In this document: piece after piece, positions 55,720 through 64,000 of the stretch
Position numbering within the stretch: the first letter of the stretch is position 1
Layout of the letters: each line of letters opens with the position of its first letter
Assembly (NCBI GenBank): GCA_006226375.1
Contig: SBHC01000086.1
Span: 43,329 to 107,328, forward strand
Length of the DNA stretch: 64,000 bases
Reading direction: 5' to 3'
Origin: Deltaproteobacteria bacterium
GTDB lineage: Bacteria > Myxococcota_C > UBA6777
Notes under the pieces: model-generated
Database searches by the model: none
What the model was told of the DNA's origin: nothing
Seen by the model: only the letters and a program-made list of their open reading frames with translations
Made by a program: the position numbers and the translations under genes

Positions 55720-57669
55720 CTAAAATTCGTCTTCTGCGAGAACGACCAACTCGTCGTTCTCGGAAAACTCGATCATTGTGGTTTTGTCGAGCGGGTTCAC
55801 TGTGATGCCATAGTTCTCATCGGAGACCAGCTCAAAGGCTTTTTTCTTGTAGCCAACGAGCACTTCTTCCCGCTTCTGGCATTGCAAGGCTAGCTCATAA
55901 AAGGAATAGCTTCCTGGTAGCTCCGTCACATAGTTACGAATGGGCTTGACATGGAACTCGGGTCCAGCTTCTGTGAACAATTGTTCGTAGAGTTCGGAGA
56001 GCTCTTTTTGCTCCGAGATCTGGGCCATCACTTTGCTAATCAGGTGAGAGCTTACAATGAAGTCATTGATCTGGGCGATCTCAATCAGCTTGCGATGTGC
56101 CGGGTCCAGAATCTCCGATATGATTTTGACATGCTCAACAGCTTGGCCAATCTCTTCTCGTAGTCCACGAAGTAGCAACACGGTGTAGATGGTGTTGGCT
56201 TCCACCTTCTCTTGGCTGAGTCCTTCTTCTTCGTGGCTCAGCACCGTGATGGTTTCGTATTGAAAGGGCTCCAGCTTGCGCAGTATCTCTGGGTTGCGGA
56301 AGTTCTCAACCTCATAGACCACATCCAGATTGTCCAGCTGGGATGAGAGGTGGGCCAGCTCGTCTTCGTGCTCCGTTGGGAGAGCGGAAGGCATCACCAG
56401 GGCTGCGACAGAGCCTTCACCGACGTAGTCATTGAGTTCTCGTATCATTCCCATCAAGTTTGGATTCCAGCCCAAAATGAGGTGCTTCTCTGGAGGACGC
56501 TCTCCTTCTATTCGGGGTTGAATTAATCCCAAGTCACGGACCCCTTGTGGAGGTTGCTTCATTTCCAGGTCAAAGTCGTCTTCGGCGACGTAGATAATTC
56601 GGTCTTGTGCTTCCATCACATCGCTGTAAGGTGGGTTCAGCCGCATATCTCCTTCCCGAATGTATCCAATCGGCACAATCTCGGGCATGTAGAACACCAA
56701 CGAACCAAACGTAAGACCTTTCACCCCGGGAAAATCGAGGAAATAGATCTCATTGCCATCAAAGCTCAATAGCTCCATTAAGACAACAGAGAGTCCAATC
56801 TCTCGGCTGGCCTGAATGGTAACACTGGGGATAAACTCGGAAGAGACAATCACTTCGACCTCGTCTCGACCGATGGACTCGACCACCGACTGGTTGAGCC
56901 CTGACTGCAACTCAGCCACGATGTGGTAAGGCTCTTGGCGGCGCTCTTGCCGGCCACAAATGGCAAGAACGCTGTTGATGACGCGGCTGTCTTGGATGGT
57001 GCGGTCAATGTTTTTGTCCAGGGCTTCTGAAATCACGATGACCGACTTGCTCGTGTTCACGGAGACCATGTCCAGGTCATGAAAGGCGATGGGATCTCCA
57101 CTTCGGCAAATGACTTGGGTGGTGACGAAGTCTTGAATGCCTTCATGGATCGCCTCTTCCATCACCTCCTTGTCCAACGGTGATAGGACCACGACCACCC
57201 CACGCTTTTGGTTTTCGTTGGCTAAGATGACTTCGCGGATGATCTCCAACACGCCGTCGTTCCAACCCAAAATAAGGGTATGGTCTTCTTCCAAAACCTT
57301 GCTTCGACCCTTCTTGAGTTGTTGGACTTTTTCTTCCACTTGCGTGGTGATAAACGCGACCAGTGTAGAGAAGATGACGATACCCAAAAGTCCTGTCAGA
57401 ATGGCCATGATGCGGAGGAGCATCGGGGTTTTGGGACCTGTCGCCATCGCTCCTGGATCCGAGATCTGGTAAAAGACAGTCCAAATCCCTTCCATCGGTT
57501 CAAAACCTTGGGTGAGCAAACTCAACACAAACGTGATGGAGTACATCGCGAAGAAGCTAATCAGCAACACCACAAACAGCAACTGGAACATCGAAACGGC
57601 GCCACCTGCCATGAAGTTGTCGAACTTGTATCGAAACCGTTCGCGAAATTTGGGTTTGTCTTGGCTCAT
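55720..57669 (-). CDS. CASTOR/POLLUX-like ion channel with RCK domains
   Basis: 649 residues from ATG 57669 with GAGAGG close upstream. Two membrane helices (about 26-52 and 82-107) flank a pore loop reading IWTVFYQISDPGAMATG, the DPG-type filter of bacterial CASTOR/POLLUX relatives rather than the TVGYG of K+ channels. Two cytoplasmic RCK/TrkA_N domains follow (TLILGWNDGVLEIIREV, HLILGWNPNLMGMIREL). Probably a cation channel gated by ligand. Confidence 0.85.
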   Translation of the reverse strand: MSQDKPKFRERFRYKFDNFMAGGAVSMFQLLFVVLLISFFAMYSITFVLSLLTQGFEPMEGIWTVFYQISDPGAMATGPKTPMLLRIMAILTGLLGIVIFSTLVAFITTQVEEKVQQLKKGRSKVLEEDHTLILGWNDGVLEIIREVILANENQKRGVVVVLSPLDKEVMEEAIHEGIQDFVTTQVICRSGDPIAFHDLDMVSVNTSKSVIVISEALDKNIDRTIQDSRVINSVLAICGRQERRQEPYHIVAELQSGLNQSVVESIGRDEVEVIVSSEFIPSVTIQASREIGLSVVLMELLSFDGNEIYFLDFPGVKGLTFGSLVFYMPEIVPIGYIREGDMRLNPPYSDVMEAQDRIIYVAEDDFDLEMKQPPQGVRDLGLIQPRIEGERPPEKHLILGWNPNLMGMIRELNDYVGEGSVAALVMPSALPTEHEDELAHLSSQLDNLDVVYEVENFRNPEILRKLEPFQYETITVLSHEEEGLSQEKVEANTIYTVLLLRGLREEIGQAVEHVKIISEILDPAHRKLIEIAQINDFIVSSHLISKVMAQISEQKELSELYEQLFTEAGPEFHVKPIRNYVTELPGSYSFYELALQCQKREEVLVGYKKKAFELVSDENYGITVNPLDKTTMIEFSENDELVVLAEDEF

Positions 57670-57922
57670 CGATCCTCTCGCCTTTTTTTGAACTGGAGCA
57701 CAAAGGCATCGTTCGTTATCATTCATGAGCATGAGACCCATAAATGAGTTGTCATCCATTCATCAACAGGCTCCAACATAGAAACCTCGGGTGTCAGTTT
57801 GTAACAGAAAATGTGAGAGAAAGGGACAACCCGTTGAAAAAAGAAAGCGGTTCCTGAAAAATGGGGATAGTTGTTGTTGGACTGTCAAAGCTTGGGACGC
57901 TGGTAGGAAGGCTGGGAAACAC

Positions 57923-59467
57923 ATGAGAGAGCAAGTTGGGAGGATCATCCAAAAGTTGGAGCAGGTACGACGGGAGCAAGTCTCTTGCTTTGGAGCGGAC
58001 TCTCACAAGTTTCTGTTGGGGTCATCGTTGCCTGAACGTGAGGTGCAAGCTTTTGAGTCACGGCACGACGTTCGCCTTCCAGAAGAGTACCGTGAGTTCT
58101 TGCTTCACGTGGGTCACAAAGGAGCCGGTCCCTACTACGGTCTCCTCGCTTTGGAAGATTGGAACGATGGCTACCCCATTGACCCAGATGAGCTTTCTGA
58201 AGATGCCCTTGGACAACCTTCACCTGTCACAGCCCAACTCACACAAGAAGAGTGGGAGGACCTGTGGGAGAGTGAGCCTGTTCGTGCGGTTCAGGGGAGT
58301 CTTACATTGGCGCATCATGGATGTGGTATCTATGCGATGCTTTGCGTCTCCGGTCCGTCTCGTGGTCGAATCTGGTACGGCGATTTGGATGGGTCTTGTT
58401 TGTATCTTGTGCCTGACCCTGACTTTCTTCACTGGTACGAACGATGGCTGGATGAGCTGTTGGCTGGTTATGATTTTCGTGACTTTGGTTATGGCTTGTT
58501 GGGAAATGAAGCCGAGCTACTCTCGACGTTTTTGACAACCCAAGACGACAAAACACGAGATGACGCCCTGCGCTCACTTGTTCGTATGCCTTCCTTGACA
58601 GAGGATTCCTTGCAAGCGTTGTTGGAATGCCTGGAAGACACGAACGAAGAACGTTGTCGGACTGCGATCTGGGCGTTGGGTCGGTTGCGCCCCAATGAAG
58701 CGGTGGAGCCGTTGCTGTCTCTGATCCAACGAGAAGAATCGACAGTCTTGTTGGTGGCAGCGATCGATGCCTTGTGCAAGTTCCCTCCGTTTGCAAACGT
58801 CGAGCCTGTTCGTCAGCGGCTTCACTCCTCCAACCGGTCGGTCTCCAACACAGCGTTGTATTTGTTGCGTGAACATCAGAAGGTCCAAATGGAAGATGTG
58901 CTGGCTTTGTTCCATTCGGAGAGTGCTGACCTTCGTGACCGTGCCATCTTTGCGACAGGCTGGATTGATTCTTCCGATGTCGTCCCATTTCTTGTCAGGG
59001 CTTTGTCTGACCCTGACTCATACGTTGTCTACTCTGCTCTCTCTGCGCTTGCTGAACGAGACGCCGTGGACACCGTGCCTGCTATGGTTGCGTTGATCAC
59101 GCCCGAGACCTCGGAGAGGGTGTTGTCCTCCATCGCAAGGGCCTTGGGTTCTTTGTCTACGCATCCCGATGCTTTTCCAGGCCTGGTAAAACTGACGCAT
59201 CATGCCGATGGATTTGTCCGCAATGATGCGATCTTTGCTCTTGGTGAGACTGGTGACAAACGAGCCATTGCTGTGCTGCAGCAGCACCTCAGCGATGAAG
59301 AAACTCCAGAAACCTACGACGAAGATCTATGTTCCTGGAAGACATGCTCCTTTTCGATTGGGGAGCAAGCCCAACGTTCCATCGCGAAAATTAATGGAGA
59401 GGTGCTTGAACCCTCCGGCATGACGAACGAAGAGATGGTTGCCTGGATCCAGTCGAAGCATGAATAG
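57923..59467 (+). CDS. SMI1/KNR4 domain plus HEAT-repeat protein
   Basis: 514 residues from ATG 57923; upstream in-frame starts would extend it. Residues about 25-185 form a SMI1/KNR4 domain (LPEREVQAFESRHDVRLPEE, then YGLLALEDW). The rest is HEAT/PBS-lyase-like repeats (RTAIWALGRLRPNEAVEPLL, RDRAIFATGWIDSSDVVPFL, NDAIFALGETGDKRAI). SMI1 domains are frequent in toxin-immunity proteins; no toxin gene is adjacent, so a scaffold role is equally likely. Confidence 0.85.
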   Translation: MREQVGRIIQKLEQVRREQVSCFGADSHKFLLGSSLPEREVQAFESRHDVRLPEEYREFLLHVGHKGAGPYYGLLALEDWNDGYPIDPDELSEDALGQPSPVTAQLTQEEWEDLWESEPVRAVQGSLTLAHHGCGIYAMLCVSGPSRGRIWYGDLDGSCLYLVPDPDFLHWYERWLDELLAGYDFRDFGYGLLGNEAELLSTFLTTQDDKTRDDALRSLVRMPSLTEDSLQALLECLEDTNEERCRTAIWALGRLRPNEAVEPLLSLIQREESTVLLVAAIDALCKFPPFANVEPVRQRLHSSNRSVSNTALYLLREHQKVQMEDVLALFHSESADLRDRAIFATGWIDSSDVVPFLVRALSDPDSYVVYSALSALAERDAVDTVPAMVALITPETSERVLSSIARALGSLSTHPDAFPGLVKLTHHADGFVRNDAIFALGETGDKRAIAVLQQHLSDEETPETYDEDLCSWKTCSFSIGEQAQRSIAKINGEVLEPSGMTNEEMVAWIQSKHE

Positions 59468-59533
59468 CCTGGTTTCTTCCAAGAAGTACGCAACGGAATG
59501 AAAGGTTTTCCGAAAATAGGTTTGTCCACAAAT

Positions 59534-59549
59534 TGTGATCCATATCACG
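59534..59549. promoter_or_regulatory. CRP-like operator
   Basis: TGTGATCCATATCACG has TGTGA-N6-TCAC with one base off consensus at the end. It lies 35 bp upstream of the start of the peptidoglycan-binding protein. Confidence 0.5.
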
Positions 59550-59584
59550 TTACGTTTGAATCCCCATCACCAAAGGGACGAACC

Positions 59585-60760
59585 ATGCCAAGGATTAGCA
59601 ACAACACTTCCAGCGCACGTACTGAACTTGATACGATCAACCGCTCAAGGGAGGTCAGTCGTCCCACTCGAACCACCAGCACGACAAGCACCACAAACAC
59701 TTCCAATTCGTTTGCGACCAACGCGACGCCACGTTCTACCTCGAACGCAACAACGCCAGCTCGGGCTGGGGTTCAACGTGAGCTGGCGGAAGCTAGCGCA
59801 CCTCACTTGAAGAGTCGGGTTGAGCAAGGACGTTATCTCCGAAAGGGCGACAACAATCTCGCCGTCAATGATCTTCAAAGTTTGCTGAACCGATCTGGAG
59901 CAAGCCTCGGTGTGGACGGTGACTTTGGCCGGAAGACGGATCGTGCGTTGCGCGACTTTCAAACCGCCAACAATCTGAAGGCTGACGGTGTTGTGGGACC
60001 TGCTACATTCCGCGCCCTAACTGGTGCAGCCCCGCAAAACAATGAGCCCCGGCAGGTCGAGCGACCCAGTTATGTTGAGCCTGGAACCACGAACACCAAC
60101 GGAGCCAATGGCCTTCGTGGTAACTTCACCTTTGCCAACAACGCTCGTGGGATTGAAGCCGCACGACGCACCGACCTGGGACAGAAGGTGGGCACGGAAA
60201 TGACCAAGCACTTGGACGCCTACAAACGAGCTTCTGAGCTTACAGGTGTTCCGGCGGAACTGATCGCAGCCATTCATGGCAATGAGTCGCAATTTGGAAC
60301 GTACCGTTCTTCGAGCCGTGGGCCTGAGTCTGGCTTTGGCCTTGACCCACGCTTTGTCTCCACAAGTTGGGGCAACGACAAATTGCAACAGCACGGTCTT
60401 GGTTCATGGCAGCGTGGACAGGCCGGAGATCGCTCAGTGCTTCAGTCTGCTGTGATCGCGGCAGAACATCTTAAGCGACAAGCAGGTTATGCCGGTGTTA
60501 CGATCAAGCCGACCATGAATCAGAACGAACTGGCGGGCGCTGTGACAGGCTATGTCCAAGGAAACCGGGCAGGCCGCAACGCTCGGAACCGCGGTGAAAG
60601 TTGGCTGTTCCGACCCAGCGATGCAAACCCCCATCCCTATCATCCAGGTGGAACCAGTGTTGGACGAGGGGGACGAACCATTCGTGTGGCTCCTTCACGA
60701 AAAGATGGCCTCCTTCGTTGGGACACCTTGCTTCCTTTGATCCAAGAGAAAATGTGGTAG
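59585..60760 (+). CDS. Peptidoglycan-binding and lysozyme-like domain protein
   Basis: 391 residues from ATG 59585 (AAGGGACG upstream). A Ser/Thr/Asn-rich low-complexity N-terminus of about 75 residues lacks a signal peptide. A PG_binding_1 domain (100-155) has LRKGDNNLAVNDLQSLLNR, GVDGDFGRKTDRALRDFQ and GVVGPATFRAL. A lysozyme/transglycosylase-like helical domain has the putative catalytic Glu in AAIHGNESQFG. It may act on murein after non-classical export, or as a phage-tail or secretion-system effector. Its substrate is not proven. Confidence 0.82.
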   Translation: MPRISNNTSSARTELDTINRSREVSRPTRTTSTTSTTNTSNSFATNATPRSTSNATTPARAGVQRELAEASAPHLKSRVEQGRYLRKGDNNLAVNDLQSLLNRSGASLGVDGDFGRKTDRALRDFQTANNLKADGVVGPATFRALTGAAPQNNEPRQVERPSYVEPGTTNTNGANGLRGNFTFANNARGIEAARRTDLGQKVGTEMTKHLDAYKRASELTGVPAELIAAIHGNESQFGTYRSSSRGPESGFGLDPRFVSTSWGNDKLQQHGLGSWQRGQAGDRSVLQSAVIAAEHLKRQAGYAGVTIKPTMNQNELAGAVTGYVQGNRAGRNARNRGESWLFRPSDANPHPYHPGGTSVGRGGRTIRVAPSRKDGLLRWDTLLPLIQEKMW

Positions 60761-60786
60761 TCGCCCCCTCTTTACCCCGACTCTTC

Positions 60787-61629
60787 TCAGAGCGGCAATC
60801 CCCCTGTCGCTTCGTCGACGACATCGTCCCATTCTTCCGGTTGTCCTCCATACCTCTCAAAATACTGGTGCAACGATGGGTAGTCATCGAATGCGGCATG
60901 GATCCAATGAGCCCAGGCGTCCGTGTATTCGATGTCCATGTCGATGTCGTCGGTGTAGGTTTCGGGGTCCAGTCCTAGCTTCCAAGGGGGGCGAGCTTCT
61001 CCAAACAAAGCTAGCTCAAAGATGAGGCGGCGGTAGCCTTTCTTAAGCGCTGGAAGGTGCGGCTGCTCTCCATTTCCCCAAGCGAGGAAGAGCTTCAGCC
61101 ATTCCTCATGAAAGGAGGGGAGTGTCTTGAACCATTCTTTGAACTCGCCAGCTTCGCGCTTTTCCACTCCGTAGCGAAGAAAAAAGGAGAGAGAACGTGT
61201 GGAATATCGGGCCGCCAGGTTGGGTGTTTTGTGCGTGTCGGTAAGCTGCAAGATGCATTCGTCTGCGTAGCGCTGCCAGTTGGCGTAGGCGACGTCATGA
61301 CCCAAAAAACCCCACTGCAGAAGTTGCTTTTGGGAGAAGGTTCCGTTCAAAGGGGTATCGTTCTCATCGCCGGGAGACAATGTACTGTGGACTGTGTGGA
61401 ACCATGTGAGGGGAGCTGGAGGTTGACGCTGAAGGTAAGCTCGTCGTGTCTCCAGATCGGTAGGAAGTTTGGAGAGCCAGGCATGCCAAAGTTCCATCCA
61501 GGTTTCTCCGACACCCATGCGCCAGCCGATCGAGAAACGGGTATAGTCGGGGTGTCGAGCCCAAGGTGGCTCAAGGTCGCCGTTCTCATCGAGGTGTTGA
61601 TGGATGTGTTCGTCTTGTGTGTCTGCCAT
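60787..61629 (-). CDS. Hypothetical Trp-rich acidic protein
   Basis: 280 residues from ATG 61629 (AGGAG upstream). Cytoplasmic by composition: acidic, many Trp and His, no signal or membrane segment. The N-terminal PPWARHPDYTRFSIGWRMGVGE looks like an all-helical fold. It ends with an acidic tail (QPEEWDDVVDEATGG). No family recognised. It sits between the murein-related gene (convergent) and the selenoprotein (divergent). Confidence 0.7.
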   Translation of the reverse strand: MADTQDEHIHQHLDENGDLEPPWARHPDYTRFSIGWRMGVGETWMELWHAWLSKLPTDLETRRAYLQRQPPAPLTWFHTVHSTLSPGDENDTPLNGTFSQKQLLQWGFLGHDVAYANWQRYADECILQLTDTHKTPNLAARYSTRSLSFFLRYGVEKREAGEFKEWFKTLPSFHEEWLKLFLAWGNGEQPHLPALKKGYRRLIFELALFGEARPPWKLGLDPETYTDDIDMDIEYTDAWAHWIHAAFDDYPSLHQYFERYGGQPEEWDDVVDEATGGLPL

Positions 61630-61815
61630 TCCCAGGCTCCTGTCGGTTGTCGTTTCGGATGGATCCTGCGGCATGATACTGGATGAAATTGAACATTCCA
61701 ACTCCGGCGCAAACCGTTCCACGGTTGTCTTTAGAAATAGGTTGATTTGTCGAAGTGTTGTATTTCATAAACAGGCACACTGTGGAAGACCATTTCCCCA
61801 CAAGAGGACCGTCGG

Positions 61816-62352
61816 ATGAGTACCAAAGAGAAAGATCTTACTGTCTTGAACCTGGAAGGGGACGCTGTTCCTCTGTCGAGCCTTTGGAGTTCGCAACCTT
61901 GCCTGATGGTGTTTCTTCGCCACTACGGGTGAATCTTTTGTCGTGAGCAGGCTGCTCGCATGAACGACCTTGTCGATGAAATGACCCAGGCTGGTGTCTC
62001 GATTGTTGGTGTTGGAAACGGGACTCCTCTGATGGCGCAGGATTTTGCTGAATCATTTGGTATTCGCTTCGCCCTTTACACCGACCCAAAGCGTCTGACC
62101 TACCAACATTTTGGTATGAAGCGTATGTTGGGCCTCAATTTGGGGACCATCCGACGCGGTCTGGCAAGCTATCGCAAAGGGTTTCGGCAAGGCGCAACCA
62201 AGGGCGATGCGTTTCAGCAAGGTGGCGTTGTACTGGTCGATTCGAACGGTGACCTTCGCTGGGGCCATGTGGATGGTGGTCCTGGGGACCACGCTGAGCT
62301 GGATGCCATTCGTCAAGCCGTTCAGAGTGTTGTTGGAGAGTTCAGACCTTGA
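61816..62352 (+). CDS. Peroxiredoxin-like selenoprotein with in-frame TGA (UxxC)
   Basis: 178 residues if TGA at 61930-61932 is read as selenocysteine 39. AGAGGA precedes ATG 61816. Before the TGA the frame reads SQPCLMVFLRHYG; after it IFCREQAARMNDL. AhpC/TSA-type proteins of the Prx-like 2/SelU group have FLRHxGCxFCREQ here, so TGA replaces exactly the first Cys of the CxxC active site. The thioredoxin fold continues normally (VSIVGVGNG, FALYTDPKRLTYQHFG, GGVVLVDSNGDLRWGH). A hairpin just after the TGA fits a bacterial SECIS. Alternative: a nonsense mutation, unlikely at that exact codon. Confidence 0.85.
61943..61959 (+). promoter_or_regulatory. Putative bacterial SECIS hairpin
   Basis: GTGAGCA (61943-61949) pairs with TGCTCGC (61953-61959) around the loop GGC. 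The 7-bp stem includes one G-U pair. The loop G is 17 nt after the TGA, inside the spacing used by bacterial selenocysteine insertion elements. It also encodes REQAAR, a conserved stretch, so some structure could be incidental. Confidence 0.6.
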
Positions 62353-62448
62353 TGCGTTCGATGCAATGTTGCTTGCATCTTTCTCGTTGTCGGACGTAGG
62401 ATTGGATCTCCTGGCTTCTTTCTCTCCTCAACGACGAAAGGGTCGTGA

Positions 62449-63810
62449 ATGTTTTTTCGCTGGAAACGAAGCAAACCGAACCAACCCGATGATGACGTCA
62501 CAAAGGAAGATACCTCGCAGGCAGGAGAAGGAGCTTTGGATGCCTCTCAAAGCTCTGAAGCTTTGCAAACCTTACAGCGTCTCCAAAACCCTCAACAGCG
62601 CTATCGCATGGTGTATCCTTTGGGGGAAGGTGGATTTGCTGTGGTGGACGCCTGCTTTGATGAACTCCTCAACCGTTTGGTCGCCGTCAAGTCGGTGCGG
62701 AGTGAGAACCGTCTTTCCTCCGATGTGTTGCAGCTTGTTCTGAACGAAGCCCGCTTGATCAGCTATCTCAACCATCCAGGCGTTGTGTCGTTGTACGATG
62801 TGTTTTTGGAGTCTGACGGCAGCGTGTCGTACACAATGAATGCGATCGAAGGGGACACGTTGGTTGAGCGGGTTGAGCTGCTGATGCAACAACAGGGCTC
62901 CATTCCTGTGACTGTTGCACAACAGATTGTCATTCGGCTTTGTGAAACCCTTGCTTATGCTCATGATCGCGGGGTGCTTCACCTGGATGTGAAGCCTGCC
63001 AACATTATGCTGGGGCAATACGGTGAAGTCTTTCTGATGGATTGGGGGGCGGCTTGTCTTTACGATAGCTCCCTGTACAAGCGACATCTTGACTCGTTCG
63101 GAAAAGGCGAGGACATGTCGGTGTACGAAGGGAGAGATGGGAAAAAAATGGGGACGCTCCCGTTTATGGCTCCCGAGCAGCTCCTTCAGCCTCGTCACGC
63201 TCTCACTCCCGCTGCCGATGTCTTTGCCGTGGGGGTGCTGTTTTACTGGATGCTCGCGGGGGAGCTTCCCTATCCCACAACCTCTCCCGGTGACTTTTGG
63301 ATCGCAGCACAAAAAGGGCAGTATATGCCATTGGAGGCGATTCGTGGGGACATCCCGGCTCGTCTTGCTGAAATCTGCGCCAAGATGATGGAGTACGACA
63401 CCAGCAAGCGATACTCCAACCTTCACAAGGTTCTCCGTGAACTCCAAGACCTTTCAGAGTTTGGGCGTAGCTTTGAGCTGCAGACGTTTGCTCCGGGAGA
63501 AGTCCTTCTTAAGGAGGGGGAAGTCGGGGACTATGCCTTCCAAGTTCTTGCGGGTTGCGTGGAAGTCACAACCGTTGTGGACGGGGAAACGCTTGTCTTG
63601 GCTACTCGTACAAAAGGAAACGTTGTCGGGGAAATGGCGGTCTTTACAAAGGAACCACGTAACGCCACCGTGACAGCCGTGCAGCAAACCATGGTTCGTA
63701 GGATAGGGAAGGGTGACATCCTTAAAGAACTCGACAAACTGGATCCTTGGGTCACCTACACGGTTCATAGCTTGTCACAGCGAGTGCTGAAATCGAAAGA
63801 GCCTTCTTAG
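62449..63810 (+). CDS. Ser/Thr protein kinase with C-terminal cyclic-nucleotide-binding domain
   Basis: 453 residues from ATG 62449 (AAAGGG upstream). Kinase domain about 50-335: glycine loop PLGEGGFAVVDAC, catalytic Lys in LVAVKSV, catalytic loop HLDVKPANI (non-RD, Leu for Arg) and DWG in place of DFG (LMDWGAA). The APE motif is present (FMAPEQLL). Residues about 345-445 are a cNMP-binding domain with GEMAVFTKEPRNATVTA, keeping the Glu and Arg that hold cyclic nucleotide. Cytoplasmic. It likely couples cAMP or cGMP to protein phosphorylation. Confidence 0.9.
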   Translation: MFFRWKRSKPNQPDDDVTKEDTSQAGEGALDASQSSEALQTLQRLQNPQQRYRMVYPLGEGGFAVVDACFDELLNRLVAVKSVRSENRLSSDVLQLVLNEARLISYLNHPGVVSLYDVFLESDGSVSYTMNAIEGDTLVERVELLMQQQGSIPVTVAQQIVIRLCETLAYAHDRGVLHLDVKPANIMLGQYGEVFLMDWGAACLYDSSLYKRHLDSFGKGEDMSVYEGRDGKKMGTLPFMAPEQLLQPRHALTPAADVFAVGVLFYWMLAGELPYPTTSPGDFWIAAQKGQYMPLEAIRGDIPARLAEICAKMMEYDTSKRYSNLHKVLRELQDLSEFGRSFELQTFAPGEVLLKEGEVGDYAFQVLAGCVEVTTVVDGETLVLATRTKGNVVGEMAVFTKEPRNATVTAVQQTMVRRIGKGDILKELDKLDPWVTYTVHSLSQRVLKSKEPS

Positions 63811-63846
63811 TCTTGGTTCCACCTGGGAGTTGGTACAGTTTCTTCC

Positions 63847-64000
63847 TTAAGGTTGAAAGCTTTGCAAGGCGTCCCAGTCTTTTTGTTCTTTGAGGATCTG
63901 TTGAAGTCCTTCCAGGTTTTCGCGTAACACAACCTCCGCATCGCGGGTTTCTTGGTGTGCAATGATCCCGATAGACCCACGGAACCCGCTTTCTCGCAGC
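63847..64000 (-). CDS. C-terminal fragment, possible sugar-phosphate isomerase-like protein
   Basis: Only the last 50 codons lie in the window, ending at TAA 63847-63849. The fragment reads LRESGFRGSIGIIAHQET, then DAEVVLRENLEGLQQIL. This resembles the last beta-alpha unit of xylose-isomerase-like TIM barrels. The evidence is thin because the rest is outside the window. Confidence 0.5.
   Translation of the reverse strand, partial: LRESGFRGSIGIIAHQETRDAEVVLRENLEGLQQILKEQKDWDALQSFQP

Noticed and set aside
61816..61932. Pseudogene by nonsense mutation
   Set aside because: The stop lies exactly at the active-site Cys, the downstream frame is intact, and a SECIS-like hairpin follows; random nonsense would rarely fit all three.
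61960..62352. Shorter gene starting after the TGA at 61930
   Set aside because: It would lack a ribosome site and the entire first half of the thioredoxin fold including the active-site motif; reading the TGA as selenocysteine restores a full family-length protein.
1..64000. Insertion sequences, prophage, integrases, tRNA or rRNA genes
   Set aside because: I found no transposase, integrase, terminal repeats flanking a gene, or RNA gene signature on either strand.

Overview
The window is about 64 kb from a gene-dense chromosome of moderate GC. It looks like a free-living, two-membrane, deltaproteobacterial or Myxococcota/Bradymonadia-type predator or surface dweller; this is an inference from gene style, since no rRNA or marker gene is present. 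The signs are large Cys-rich repeat lipoproteins (Stig1-like, IPT/PKD, fibrinogen-like), a giant periplasmic TPR protein, PilZ/DUF4388 proteins, hybrid histidine kinases, a sigma-54 activator, a Ser/Thr kinase with a cyclic-nucleotide domain and a probable selenoprotein. No mobile element, CRISPR array, tRNA or rRNA was seen.

Region 1 (1-10642) is the most distinctive part. A heme NO sensor (H-NOX), two hybrid histidine kinases and a CheY-like regulator form one rightward operon. Divergent from it is a sigma-54-dependent response regulator. Directly downstream of that regulator is a leftward unit of a single-domain globin followed by four tandem genes for near-identical 21-residue basic peptides. 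Between regulator and globin are a good -24/-12 sigma-54 promoter match and, about 90-135 bp upstream of it, two identical-type palindromes that look like enhancer sites. I read this as an NO-sensing circuit driving a NO-detoxifying globin and an undescribed micropeptide family. Left of the array is a gene fusing a ClpB-D2-like AAA+ ATPase to an FtsH-type M41 protease, cut by the window edge.

Region 2 (10900-37400) is mostly export: two small secreted Cys/Lys-rich proteins, a lipase-like hydrolase, a 1289-residue TPR protein, a 22-module Stig1-like lipoprotein, an outer-membrane barrel, a MopE/DM13 protein, an ICMT-like membrane methyltransferase, a degenerate ClpX paralogue, a YbaK-type deacylase, an IPT/PKD lipoprotein, a Cys-rich lipoprotein ending in a fibrinogen-like domain, a thioesterase and a CxxCH lipoprotein.

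Region 3 (37400-64000) is mixed housekeeping and signalling: a Wzx/MATE-like flippase, a RavA-ViaA-like AAA/VWA pair, a DUF5658 membrane protein with an upstream CRP-like palindrome, a HAD phosphatase with a MOSC protein, a PilZ-DUF4388 protein with an 18-bp minisatellite, an acyl-CoA synthetase, a Rieske-FMN glutamate-synthase-like fusion, a MATE exporter, a CASTOR/POLLUX-like ion channel, a SMI1/HEAT protein, a peptidoglycan-binding/lysozyme-like protein, a peroxiredoxin-like gene with an in-frame TGA exactly at the catalytic Cys (probable selenocysteine, with a SECIS-like hairpin), and a kinase-cNMP-binding protein. Two CRP-type palindromes and the cNMP domain together suggest cyclic-nucleotide control.
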